The notes beneath the pieces were generated by a model. The model was not told where the DNA came from. It was given only the letters and a program-made list of their open reading frames with translations, and searched no databases. Below are positions 47,706 to 59,219 of a stretch of DNA of 64,000 nucleotides, piece after piece (within the stretch, counting starts at the first letter, position 1; every line of letters starts with the position of its first letter). Source of the stretch: Desmodus rotundus (taxonomy: Eukaryota > Chordata > Mammalia > Chiroptera > Phyllostomidae); NCBI RefSeq assembly GCF_022682495.2, contig NC_071391.1, positions 113,939,195 to 114,003,194 of the forward strand, read 5' to 3'. Position numbers and translations under genes: made by a program.

Positions 47706-47723
47706 ACATATTTTTTCATGTTT

Positions 47724-48034
47724 AAGCCTTGTCTGTGTTTGCGAAGAAATAATACTTCAATTATAATGGTGAATAATTAGTTTATAACTATGGCAACATA
47801 AATCATCTGGGTATTCAGTTAAAGATCACTCACTCATTTAGAATAACTGGACCTATAATTTCTAAATATAGTAAGCATTGTAACTAGTAGATTTAATTTC
47901 CTTCTATCATCATGCTGTTGACAGATGCCCTTAGTTCCCAATCTGAACTTTTTAACTTGACAGCAGGTATTGATAAGATTTGAATCTTTAATAGCATTCT
48001 TACAACTCTGAGTTGTCCAGATAGAAGATTTCAT
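47724..48034. other. Unannotated spacer
   Basis: No recognisable element or gene. Confidence 0.5.
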
Positions 48035-48140
48035 ATATATACACACATATATAAAATATACACATATATATATATATACATATATACACACACTCTTATA
48101 TGTACATTATATATGATGTTATATCTGTATATATTTTATT
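48035..48140. repeat. TA/CA-rich microsatellite
   Basis: ATATATACACACATATAT units continue to about 48140 with decreasing regularity. Confidence 0.88.
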
Positions 48141-49729
48141 ATATAATATTAATAATGTATATTTTCCTATTAAGCAAAGTTGTTACAATTTCTGAGGAGT
48201 TAGGTAGAGTAGAAAAACAGTTTGATGGTTTACTGAAATAAACTTTAACGAGAAATTGCTACCAAGTTAAAATTTCAAGTACCTGACAGTTCTCACATTT
48301 TGTACCACCAACCGGCCTAATAATGCCAGAGCTGTAGTTGAGGTGATACATACAGAAAGTCTGGACTCTAGTTTTCTCCATTTTTTTTACAGATGCTAAA
48401 TTTTGGATTTTGTTTAAAGAGTTTTGTTGATAAACGACAAATATTATATAACATTCTTGAAGTTTACTATTTACAGGAGTCTGTGGCATACTTATCCACA
48501 AATGGAAATAAGTCCTTCAGTAGATGGCTACTAAACAATATAAAACAATTAACTTTGGATTTGCTTTATGTGTTCATAACTTTTATATGCTTAAAACTTG
48601 AGATTTTTAACAATTTTCTTTTGTGGGTTTAGCTTCTATTGTAGGAATAAATATCTTCTTGTCTTTTCTGGCCACTGTAGACCATAGTTATAATTGCTTG
48701 CACATTTATCTTCTTCTGAGTGTTGAAGAGAACTTGGGAGAAACATTCTAGTATACTCCATGACACTTAAAATATTTAGGGTTGGAGCATAATAGTTAAA
48801 TGAGTATTTAAAATACTAGACAGCTGTCTTTATATGACATAAATTTTCAACTTTTTGTAATATTGAATTATATTAAAATAATATAATCAGAAATTTAATA
48901 AGCATTTGTAGGTGTCTAGAAATCATTGCAACATAGAAATATATCAATAACTATTTAGGTTGAGAAAATTTTGTGGTTGGAGAATTTTGATTCCCAAAAC
49001 AATAAACGTTCAAATTATACAATTATTATGTAGATTCAAAATTTCACCGTGGGATTTAATTTGTCATTTTTACATCCTTTGTGAAGTTGTTGGTGGTTTA
49101 TTTTGATCTTGAAGTTGTGAATCACAGGACATTTTGTGAAATATCCATTAAAATACAATATTTATCTATGTGTACTATTCCCAAAGAATATATAACCTCT
49201 AGAGTTAAAAAGAATAAAATGTTAAGTATATACAGTCTCTGGTTAGGATTAAAAATACAAGATTCCAAAGGCAAATAGTCATTGCATTTTAAAACTGTTC
49301 CTTAAAAATTATTTGTTACTAATTTTTAAAAAGATGCAGTTATAAAGTTTTGTACAAAAATTAGAAAGTAAAAACAGAAAACTGAAATATAAAAACCACT
49401 TGCTAATTTTTTAGTAACCAACAATATTATTTTTAGATTGCTTTTTTGCGTAATAGAAAGGATGACTATTTTTAATGTGTAGTTTTGCTTTATATTTTAA
49501 CTTTGAAATATTCTGTATAACGGGGATGGGGAACAGTGCTGCAGGTAACTATTCTGTGTAAGTGATGTCAGTGAAAACGGCAGAGTAAGGACCTCACAAA
49601 AGTTGCCTCTTCATGAAATCAACCCAAAAATTGGTATAAATTGCTCAAAGAAATGTTTTTCCTTTTAATCTTGAAATTAACCAAAGGTTTACAGCAACTT
49701 GTGGAGCACTTATTTTTTATTTATTATTT
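48141..49729. other. Mostly unassigned; possible old L1 5' end at 49545-49650
   Basis: 'gatgtcagtgaaaacggcag', 'agtaaggacctcacaaaag' and 'atgaaatcaacccaaaaat' recall the 5' start of an old L1M leader on the plus strand. The match is short. Frames at 48259-48632 and 49081-49278 have no known homology. Confidence 0.35.
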
Positions 49730-49760
49730 ATGTATGTATGTATGTATGTATTTATTTCTT
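49730..49760. repeat. (TATG)n / (TATT)n short tandem repeat
   Basis: Six or so consecutive TATG units pass into TATT units. Confidence 0.85.
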
Positions 49761-50124
49761 TATAGAAGCTGACTCTCAGTAATGACAGAGAGTTTTGTGG
49801 CATTTTATCTTGTCCTAGCTCCATTCCCTGTGCTTAAACTGGATAATAATTTTGATAAAAATAAAATAACCTGCATTTCAGGAATGGAAAAGAACAGAAA
49901 ATAGCAGAGCTCTTTCAAAGATTCATTCCCAAGGAATTATTATTGTTTAACATGTTTTATGGTTATCTCAAGTCTCTAGTCAAAAAGTTCACCTTTGTTT
50001 TACTTGACTTTGGTTTGCCATGGCTAAAAGCTTCTCATAAGGACTGTACTCAAAAACATTTATAGTCAATTTTAAAAAATTTTACAATTGCTTGAGGGAA
50101 TGGTAGATCGTTGGAATAAAGAGT

Positions 50125-51310
50125 AGACTAACCAAAAAGGCATTCTTAGCAGAAATAAAATAAATAACCCTAAAATTTGTTTGTAACCAAAGAAGACCTC
50201 AAATAACAAGAGCAATCTTGAGAGAAAAGAACAAAGTCAAAGACATTACACTTTTGGTTTTCAAACTACGCAACAAAACCATATTACTAAAAAAAGATAT
50301 TGTAATAGCACAAAAATAAACACATTGACCATTAGAACAGAGAAGAAAACCCAGAATTAAATCCTATTATATAAGGTCAACTAATATTCAGCTAATATTC
50401 AACTAATATTCAACTAATAACAGGATAATCTCTTCAACAAATAGTGCTGGGAAAACTGGAGAAACACATGCAGAACAATGAAATTGGTCCCATATCTCAA
50501 ACCAATCTCAAAAGTTAACTTGAAATGGATCAGACACTTAAACATAAGAACTGAAACCAGGAACTTCTAGAAGAAAACACAGGGTAGAAGCTCACCAATA
50601 CTGGTCTTGGCAATGCCTTTTTGAATATAACCCAAGGAGCACAAACAACAAAAGCAAAAATCAACAAATCAAATTACGAAAGCTTCTGAACAGCAAAAGA
50701 AACAACAGAATGAAAAGACAACCTGGAGAATGGCAGAAAATTTTACAAGTCATGTATCAGATAAGTGTTTAATATCCAAAATATATTAAAAACTCAGTCA
50801 ACTTAGTAACAAACACAAATGATTAAATTAGAAACGGGCATGCATGTTAAAGCCGTATTATTCATAATAGCCAAAAGTGGAAATAAACCAAATATCCATC
50901 AATTGGATAATGTAAAAACAAAATGCAGTATAGTCATACATTTGAAATATTATTCAGCTGTAAAAAGAAATGCAGTGCTAGTATACGCCATGAAATGCAC
51001 GTGTGAAGCTATTATACCATTAAAAGGAGCCAGATAAAAAGTGCATATATTATTTGATTTCAGCTACATAAAATGTCCAGAATAGGCAAATTTATGGAGA
51101 TAGGAAATAGATAATGGTGTCAAGAGCTAGTAGACAAGAGTGATGAAGAATGAATGAAAGTAGTTTGGGATTTCCTTTTGGACTATTAAAATGTTCTGAA
51201 GTTAGACAATGGTGATTGAGTGACTGTGAATATACTAAAAATTACTGTATTGCACACTTTTAAAAGAGTCACTTTATGATATGGAAATTATATTTCAATT
51301 AAAACAAACA
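50125..51310 (+). mobile_element. Old L1 ORF2 tail and 3' UTR (L1MC/L1MD-like)
   Basis: 'caaatagtgctgggaaaac', 'ttgaaatggatcagacactt', 'aaacataagaactgaaacc', 'ttcataatagccaaaagtgg', 'aatatccatcaattggata' and 'atattattcagctgtaaaa' follow L1 order on the plus strand to a 3' UTR ending near 51310. All frames are broken. The piece starts within the ORF2 region after the reverse transcriptase. Confidence 0.85.
50378..50419. repeat. 11-bp tandem repeat inside the old L1
   Basis: CAACTAATATT is repeated 3.8 times, with one unit carrying CAGCTAATATT. The ancestral L1 has a single copy at this place, so this is a local expansion. Confidence 0.85.
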
Positions 51311-51986
51311 GAAACAGAAGCACTAAGAACAAATGTGAAATAGTCACCAAGTTTCTGGCTGTCAAATGTTCCTTTTATATTTTGTTTTATAAGCAGAATT
51401 CTTTAGGAAACAAGAACATTATATCACAATTTAAAATTTGGGTTATTTCCACACAGATTATACCCAAATAAGTCAATGTCAACATTTCTAAACAAAACAC
51501 ACACACACAAAAAAGGCCTTTATGTATTTCTTATATGTATTTTACTTCTAGTATATGTATGTATAAAATAAATATTATTTATATATTATTAATAAAATGT
51601 ATTAATTTATAAGAACACTTTATAAATGTATTATTTATATTAACTACAGATTGATGCTATGTATTCTAATTTGTCATTTTGTTTTAAATTTACTTTATGA
51701 TACTTTAAAAATATAATTTTATCATTAGTTATCTCTTTAGTTTTGACACACAAGATTAGTATATGTTTATATTTTCAATTGTATAGCTTTTTTCATTAAT
51801 TTTTAGGCTACCTTTGGAATCAGAGATAATCTCTCTTCTCATGTATGGATTATTACTCCCCCAATTTCTGTTTTTTTCATTGTTTTGAAAATCCTTTTTT
51901 AAATATGTGCCTTTGAAAGTTAACCATCCTAGCTCTTCTCTTTATGGCTTTCCCATAATATTTATCTCCTTTTCTTCCCTTAAATT
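51311..51986. other. Unannotated AT-rich spacer
   Basis: No recognisable element or gene. Confidence 0.5.
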
Positions 51987-51992
51987 CTGGAG

Positions 51993-52819
51993 CGTGGGGG
52001 GGGCCCACCCGCAGAGTGCTCCCAGCCACCATGGGTGAAAATAAGTCTACCAAGACATGATCTGCTTGGGGAGGAAAGATGGTGGATCTCTCAAAGGAGA
52101 AGGGCCAGAAGCCTGTTCCTCAATGGACTTTTATTGCATAGCAATACAGGGCGTATACGTAAAGCTCATCAATCATTGTCAGGCTGGAAGGATCAAACAA
52201 TAGATAATGTTCAAAGAACTATGAGGGCTTATTCTGAGTCAGGGTCAGATAGCTAAAGGGCCATAAAACTTTGGAAAAACAAACTCATTTCATGCTTGGA
52301 CACTTATCATTTAAATTGAGGGTATTAGCAAAGCAGGTTTCACAGGGTTTTATGCATTCTTTCATAGGCCTGATCCCCCCAGGGAACCTGCCCTTTCCAG
52401 CACAGGGCCACACACACCTCTGGCATTGTGTCAGGCTTAACTCAGGCAAGGGAAGTAAGGCAGCCAAGAGATTAGGAGACTTCTTGCAGACAGAATGAGG
52501 ACTCAGGCTATGTCAAAGCTGAGGGGCAAAGGTCCATCACCCCCTTTTTCTATAGCCCCCCCAGTCCTTCCCTGAGGGCCCTCTCATGACTGCCTGTCTT
52601 AGGTCAACCCCCCTTGAGGAATCTTACCTGTCATTGGCTAACTGGTCATCCACCTGGGGGCCAGGCAGGGCGAAGTAAAGGGGGCAGAGGCTGTGCCCCT
52701 GCCAGACAGATAGCTTTGTCTCCTTAGTGGCTTAGTGGCTTAGAGACTCCAAGGTCTCTCACTCAGCTTTAGCCCTGGGGGATTACAGTTTCTGAAACCA
52801 GGTAAGGCGGTTCCTAACA
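51993..52819 (-). mobile_element. Solo LTR of a class-II-type endogenous retrovirus (copy 1)
   Basis: It is 827 bases long and related to 56836-57644 along its whole length. Shared phrases include CTACCAAGACATGATCTGCT, 'gcagccaagagattaggaga' and 'agctttgtctccttagtggc'. On the minus strand it begins TGTTAGGAACCGCC and carries an AATAAA signal (complement at about 52127-52133). The perfect 6-bp TSD CTGGAG (51987-51992 and 52820-52825) fits class II (ERVK-like) integration. The terminal dinucleotide at the left edge has drifted to CG. No gag, pol or env is nearby. Confidence 0.85.
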
Positions 52820-52825
52820 CTGGAG

Positions 52826-53041
52826 AAATGCTTATTCTTATCTTCTAATTCATTGTCCTTTTATTTTGTTTTGCTTTTACAGTACTCCATTAACAGATGC
52901 TTTATAACTTTAGCTAGTTGTATAAACATACAACTCCTTACCCTACTTCCTCATTACCTACTTTGTAGTCCTCCTTTTTGGTTAGGCTACTTACCCTAAT
53001 CAGAAATTGTTGTTGGCTTATTTTAGCCAGGTTTTATTATA
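52826..53041. other. Unannotated spacer
   Basis: No recognisable element or gene. Confidence 0.5.
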
Positions 53042-53173
53042 GAGTGTTGGGCAAAAAAGTAGGTTTATAGTGGTGAGTATGCAAAACACCGAGTTTATTT
53101 TTGTATTATTATTTATTAATTATTGTACTATTTTCCATACAAACAACTGTAAACCTACTTTGGCCCAACTCTG
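53042..53173. mobile_element. Mariner-type MITE
   Basis: It is 132 bases long. The left end GAGTGTTGGGCAAAAAAGTA and the reverse complement of the right end CAGAGTTGGGCCAAAGTAGG form terminal inverted repeats of about 30 bases that continue to GTTTA.AGT. TA dinucleotides flank it (53040-53041 and 53174-53175), the target of Tc1/mariner transposases. The centre is AT-only sequence with no coding capacity. Low divergence between the ends suggests moderate age. Confidence 0.87.
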
Positions 53174-53175
53174 TA

Positions 53176-54067
53176 TAGAGGTACTTATTTTTCTAACTTG
53201 CAATAAACAGTGAGGCCCTCAGCCCATTCCATCATCCTGTCTCATCGTCCTTTTATTATTTAGAAATTCTTCTAGTTTTCAAGATATTTTCTTAAGCCTT
53301 ATAAGTGATTTTTATGTTTTCTATTATTTTCTTACTTCAATCATTTCAATAGGAATAAGGAAAAAGTGGTGTCAAATTCAGATTGTCTTCTAACAATCAC
53401 TTTGCTTGTTTCCAGTCCTGCATTGCAATAAGCAGTATAAAGCATCCAGAATAGAAGGTATTTCTAGTTCTAATTAATGTCAAATTCCAATTATAATGGA
53501 ATATTTGAATTCCCCTGTTTCCCCCCCAGGCCAGTCCATTGGCTTTGAGTAAACTTGGAGTTTGGCACTCTCCCCAGGAAAATTCAGAAATGGCTCCTGG
53601 GTTTGTGATCAGATCAGTTGCAGGCTGGAATTAAGCCCCTACTACTCTGTCAGCCAGGCATTTATGCTGGACATAAGACATACAATATAACCAGGCATCC
53701 TTGGTTGACCAAATTATTAATACTTCTTCAAGACTCAACCTAAATTTCACATCTTCTTTAATTCTGTTTTTTTTTTTTTAATAAAATGCCCATCTTCAGT
53801 GGTCTCTATGACAAGAAGAGTCTTTTTTTTTAAGTTGTCATTTAATCACTGTAGATGTTCAAATGAAGGGAAACCGCTGAGCTTTCACATTAAGTTCCTG
53901 AAATCCCTTCCTTTAATATGATTCCTCTGTGCCTTACTGACTTTTTTGCCACAGTTTGAACTTTAAAATGAGTCAAGTAAGAGAATTTGAGCTTCAGAGC
54001 ATGGATCTATGACAACATGTAGTTTCCTCCTCCTAAAATGATGCCCTTTAGTCTCCTGTTTTTAAGG
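53176..54067. other. Unassigned; possible L2 3' end at 53722-53770
   Basis: 'ttcttcaagactcaacctaa' and 'atttcacatcttctttaatt' resemble the L2 3' region on the plus strand. A GC-richer block at 53500-53700 was not identified. A T14 run lies at 53768-53780. Confidence 0.35.
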
Positions 54068-54290
54068 TGTTGACTACATGTCTGTGCTGTTTAAGCCCTT
54101 TCCCTATTTCATTTCCCTATGTCATTTAACACAACAGACCAGGCAGGTCCAGTACAACTATTAACTCCCTTTTCATAGATGGAGGAACTGGGACATATAA
54201 ACACTTAAGTAACATATTGAAGGTCTCGAAGTAATAATTGATAGACTTGGGATTAAAAAAAAAAACAGTCTAACTCAGCATCGAAACTCC
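54068..54290 (-). mobile_element. MIR SINE, minus strand
   Basis: 'tttcatttccctatgtcatt', 'ccttttcatagatggagga' and 'tgggacatataaacacttaa' followed by 'gtaacatattgaaggtctcg' follow the reverse complement of MIR from 3' end to core. An A11 run interrupts the distal end. Confidence 0.82.
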
Positions 54291-54482
54291 TAACTTGTCT
54301 GCTAGTCTGTCTTTTACTAATCTAAGCTGGTACTGTAACACTGCCGAATCAAGAGAGAAAGCTGCAGTTCGACAATTTGCTTCTGTTTGAAAACCTGTAG
54401 CTTCTTTCACTATCCTGGATTTATTTTGTAGAGATTCGTAGGCTGTAAAGGAAAGGTCTATTAAATCCCATTCCATATAAAT

Positions 54483-54665
54483 AAACATTTATTGCCCACT
54501 AACTCTGTGGCTGGAGCTGTAGTTAGTATTTCTTACATATGATTTCACTGATGTGAAATACATAGAAGGCTGACATCATTTCTTTTCTTAACAAAATAAA
54601 AATAGAGGCTCAGAGCTTATTTCAACCATGCAAATGGTTGATAGGCAAATTGGGAATAAACTCCT
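54483..54665 (-). mobile_element. MIR-like SINE, minus strand
   Basis: 'aaacatttattgcccactaa', 'ctgtggctggagctgtag', 'aaaatagaggctcagagc' and 'ggttgataggcaaattggga' match the reverse complement of MIR, strongly diverged. Confidence 0.6.
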
Positions 54666-56289
54666 TTCTGTTATCAAATGTTAGGAGAATCAATTGATAA
54701 GATGAAAGGAGTCTCCTGGCTTTGGACCAGGAATTTACTGAGATTCAGCCAGATGTTTTGTCCCTGTGTTACACCCTTTTCTTGATATTGAGTTTGTGTG
54801 TCCTGAATCAGGCCCCAGGCTTTTCCTAGCATCACATGCAGTTTCATTTCATGTAACCCAGAATGGTATCTGTCAGACTCTGTTGTGACAAAATGTGATT
54901 TAGTAGCATATAGTAGTACTTATTCACCCACTCAACATTGTATTTAGCATCCTCTCTGGGCAAATTGAGATGATGAAAATAATAAGACCCAACAAAAACA
55001 GGTCAATAAAGAGCAGGGCATGAATTGATTTTACATTGTACTTTAAATATATTTTTCATAATTAATCTCCATTATTATAATGTGGATTCTCTAGGTGCAA
55101 GGACTGTTCTTTTATTTCAGTAATTTCTGAGCATAAAACTGGGCATGAATAAAAAGATGGTAAAAGTTATATGGCTACATGTCTGGCAGACCTACATAGA
55201 AAGCAATTCTGCCACTTAATTAAAATAAGCAAATAATATAGCTTTCTCTTGAATGGGAGTAGTAATACCTAAAAGGATATTAGGAATAATTAAAAGAAAT
55301 AATGCTTAAAAATTACCCACTGTAATACTTTACATTTGATAGTTTTTCAATAAACCATTAATATTTTGATTATTATTATTATAGCTGTTAAATCACTATG
55401 TGTTGAATGAACCACAGTAGACTACAAATAGGTGTTATAATACTAATCAACATTCATTATAACATTTTATCAGATCATAGAATATTGAGAGACTAGCTGT
55501 GCTTGAATGGGCAGACATCAGAATGCAGGTGATATCTTAGGTAGGTTGCCCAAGAGTGGGTTGAGTCTGTCAATCAGAGCATGTAGGGGAAGGAAAGTCC
55601 TAAAAAACCATGGACCAATTAGAATATTCAAAAGTTCTCTCTCTCTGACAAAAATTTCCCCCGAGGTGCTAGATAATTTTATGGGCATGTACTCTTTAAA
55701 GAACATGAAGAAATAGCATCAAGCAAATCTTAGATGCCATTTACCTGGTGGGAGAAAGGTGCTGAACAATATACTTCTGGCCTCAATGACCAACCATAAC
55801 CTTGCTTGAAGACTAGATGGCCCTCCACTAAGGGAGGTGTATACTTCATTGGCCTACAGAACACAGCTAAGAGCTGCTCTATGAAAGTATTTTTGGCAGG
55901 TGACTTTCAAAGGATCTATATCTGTGTCTTCTCTCACAATTTTTCTGGAACTTTCAATAGGGAGGAAATATGAAATTTAGCATATAGCGACTTTGAAATC
56001 TACTTTTATATAAAGTTGTTAAGACACCCTTTCTCAGTGCTTTATCTCTACTGCAGATCGTGCAGCAAATGGGACAATTACCCGGTTGCCTGCTAAAGGC
56101 ATGCCTTAAATAACAGATAATCACACTACTGCAACACATCCTTTTCTAAGTATTACTTTCTTAAGCTTATTCGATATTTTCTAGGGTGGGACTATACTGG
56201 ATTAGAGTTCCCCAAACCTTTTTTTAAAAGGAGCTAAGTGCATTTTAAGATAAAATTTATACTTATTTCCCAATGTATTTCTTTCAAAT
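54666..56289. other. Mostly unassigned; possible L2 3' end at 55080-55170
   Basis: 'gtgcaaggactgttctttta' and 'tctgagcataaaactgggca' recall the L2 3' end on the plus strand. Overlapping 62-69 codon frames on both strands at 55507-55716 have no known homology. No exon is evident. Confidence 0.35.
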
Positions 56290-56765
56290 AACGTTTCTGA
56301 CAGCCCAAGTGCCCATCAGTAAACGAATGTATAAAAAAGCTGTGGCATATTTACACAATGAAATATGATTTGGCAGTAAAAAAGAAATACCTTTTCCAAC
56401 AGCATGGATGGACCTGGAGAACATCATACTTAGTGAAATAAGCCAGTCAGAGAAAGACAAATACCATATGATCACACTCATATGGGGAATCTAATGAACA
56501 AAATAAACCAATGAACAAAATAGAAACAGTGGCATAGACATGGAACAGACTGACAACCAGAGGCAGGGGGGACTGGAAGAAAGAAGTTGAAGGGATTAGC
56601 CCAAGAGCATATATTTATGACCCATAAACACCGATGATGACAATGGTGTGGTGATGACCTCAAGGAGGGAGGTAGTTGGGGTTTGGTACGGATGGGGAAA
56701 GGGGGAAAAGGTGGCCACAACTGTAATAGCATAAACAATAAAAAATAAAGAAAAAAAAGTAAAAA
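56290..56765 (+). mobile_element. Bat/laurasiatherian L1 3' end
   Basis: The ORF2 tail ('cagcccaagtgcccatcagt', 'gcatggatggacctggagaa', 'gtgaaataagccagtcagag') is followed by a G-rich 3' UTR and an end like 'caactgtaatagcataaaca' with an A-rich tail. The terminus resembles that of HAL1 more than that of the L1 at 24501, so it is a distinct L1 lineage. No TSD was found. Confidence 0.9.
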
Positions 56766-56835
56766 TAAATGATCTTTCCTCATTTTATTAGTACATTAGG
56801 GAAGCAGGGAAGAGCATATAAAGTTCCTTAAAAGT

Positions 56836-57644
56836 TGTCGGGGAGCTTTAATGCAGCCCTCCATTCCGCCATGGATGTAGAAAGACTACCAAGACATGAT
56901 CTGCTTGGGGAGGAAACATGGCCGCTTCTCTCAAAGGAGAAGGGCCTTGATCCTTTCCCTCCAGGGGCTTTTATTAGGTTCCTTTGCATAGGAATGCAGA
57001 TAAAGCTCATCAATCATTGTCAGCCAGTAAGGATTAAACAACACAGGATTTACAGAGAACTTCGAGGGCTTAGTCTGAGCTACAGACAATCAGCTAGAGG
57101 GCCATAAAACTTTAGGCGCCAGACTCATCTCAGGTCTGGACCCTTATCTTTTAAACTGAGGGTACAGATTAAGTAGGTTTCACAGGAATGTAGTTTTTTT
57201 TCTTAGGCCTGATTCCCCAGGGAATCCGCCCCTCCCAGCACAGGACTGCACTGCCCTCTGTTATTGCTTCAGGCTTAAGTCAGACAGGGAAGTAAAGCAG
57301 CCAAGAGATTAGGAGACTTCTTGCAGACAGAATGAGGACTCAGGCTATTTCAAAGCCGAGGGGCGAGGGTCCATCACCCCCTTTTGCCACAGCCCCCCGA
57401 GTCCTTCCCTGCAAGCTTATCCCTGGTGACCAGAGCCTGTCTTAGGTTGATCCTCCCTTGAGGATTCTTACCCATCATTGGCTAACTGGCCAAGCTCAGG
57501 GCCAAGCAGGGTGAAGTGGGCAGAGGTGGCACTTCTGCCAGGGAGATAAGCTTTGTCTCCTTAGTGGCTTATGGTCCCAACTCTGACTCAGCCTTAACCA
57601 TGGGGGGTTATAGCCTCTGAAACCAGGCAGGGCAGTTCCCAACA
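56836..57644 (-). mobile_element. Solo LTR of a class-II-type endogenous retrovirus (copy 2)
   Basis: It is 809 bases long and the sister of the LTR at 51993-52819. On the minus strand it starts TGTTGGGAACTGCC and ends ...CCCCGACA, with an AATAAA signal in reverse at about 56967-56972. The 6-base flanks AAAAGT (56830-56835) and AAGAGT (57645-57650) match at five of six, consistent with a mutated 6-bp TSD. Different flanks show that the two LTRs are separate insertions rather than the two ends of one provirus. Confidence 0.85.
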
Positions 57645-57650
57645 AAGAGT

Positions 57651-57968
57651 CATACACTACTATGAACACACACACAAACACAAACACAGACTTAATGTCT
57701 CCTCTCACTCATACTTTTACTTTGGAATCTATTTTCCCAAACAACTTTAATCTCCTTCAGAAAAAATAATCCAGGCATCCAAGACATTTTTTAGTGGCAT
57801 GTGCCTACCGAATGGAGTTGATTGAATTGGGAAAACACAAAGAGAAAAGTTTAAATATGTAATGAATTCATAATTTTTAGTTTACTGTAATAGGCACTTG
57901 ACTCTAAAGGCAGTATTTTTTAAAAAATGTTTCAAACTCAGCTCAATTTAATTTTTAATAAAAATAAT
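57651..57968. other. Unannotated spacer
   Basis: A short ACACAC/ACAAAC run at 57668-57687 is the only structure. Confidence 0.5.
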
Positions 57969-58373
57969 TGACAATTTTTAAATATATTTTATTGATTATA
58001 CTATTACAGTTGTCCCATTTTTTGTACCCTTGGTTCCCTTCTGCTCTGCAACCCCCTCCCATCAGAACTCCCTTCCTCAGTTCATGTCCATGGGTCATAC
58101 ATACAAATTCTTCGGCTTCTCCATTTCCTATACTATTCTTAACCTCCTCCTATTTTTTACCTGCCATTTATGCTTCTTATTCCTTGTTCCTTTTCCCCCA
58201 TTCTTTCCCCTCCCCCTCCCTTCTAATAACCCTCCACATGATCTCCATTTCTGTGATTCTGCTCCAGTTCTAGTTGCTTGCTTAGTTTGTTTTTGTTTTT
58301 GTTTTTTTTAGGTTCAGTTGTTGATAGTTGTGAGTTCGTCATTTTACTGTTCATATTTTTTATCATCTTTTTC

Positions 58374-59219
58374 TTAGATAAGTCCTTTTAACATTTCATA
58401 TAATAAGGGCTTGGTGATGATGAACTCCTTTAATTTAACCTCATCTGGGAAGCACTTTATCTGCCCTTCCATTCTAAATGATAGCTTTGCTGGATAGAAT
58501 ATTCATGGATGTAGGTCTTTGCCTTTCATGACTTCAAATACTTCTTCCCAGCCCCTTCTTGCCAGCAAGGTTTCTTTTGAGAAATCAGTCTTATGAAAAC
58601 TCCTTAGTAGGTAACTGTCTCCTTTTCCCTTGCTGCTTTTAAGATTCTCTTCTTATCTTTAATCTTAGCTAATGAACTATGATATGCCTTGGTGTGTGCT
58701 TCCTTGGGTCCAACTTCTTTGGGACTTCCTGAGCTTCCTGGACTTCCTGGAAGTCTATTTCCTTTGCCAGATTAGGGAAGTTCTCCTTCATTATTTTTTC
58801 AAATAAATTTTCAATTTCTTGCTCTTCCTCTTCTCCTCTGGCACTGCTATGATTCAGATGCTGGAATGTTTCAATTTTTCCTGGAGGTTCCTAAGCCTCT
58901 CCTTATTTTGTTGAATTCTTGTTTCTTCATTCTGCTTTGGTTGAATGTTTATTTCTTCCTTCTGGTCCAAATCGTTGATCTGAGTCCCAGCTTCCTTTCT
59001 GTCACTGTTGGTTCCCTGTACATTTTCCTTTATTTCACTTTTCATAGCCTTTATTTTTTCCTCTATTTTGTGTCCATACTCAATCATTTCTGTGATCATC
59101 CTGATTACCAGTGTTTTGAACTCTGCATCTGATAGGTTGGCTGTCTCTTCATCACTTAGGTCTATTTTTGGAGCTTTGATCTGTTCTTTCATTTGGGCCA
59201 TATTTCTTTGTCTCAGCAC
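58374..59219 (-). pseudogene. HAL1 ORF1 (L1 ORF1p-like RNA-binding protein), disrupted
   Basis: The N-terminal frame reads RQRNMAQMKEQIKAPKIDLS and a charged coiled-coil-forming stretch down to 58854, where an in-frame TGA ends it; the first codon at 59219 now reads GTG. After a frame change the C-terminal RNA-binding domain continues with VQEAQEVPKK, HTPRHI, RRGWEEVFEVM and LKEFIITKPLL-like segments. More stops interrupt it (about 58667, 58610 and 58525). The frame ends at a TAA at 58374-58376. It cannot give a full protein. The C-terminal domain is homologous to 34692-35027. Confidence 0.88.

Noticed and set aside
51993..57644. A single provirus between two LTRs
   Set aside because: The 4 kb between them contains MIRs, a mariner MITE and an unrelated L1 3' end, no retroviral genes, and the LTRs have different 6-base flanks.
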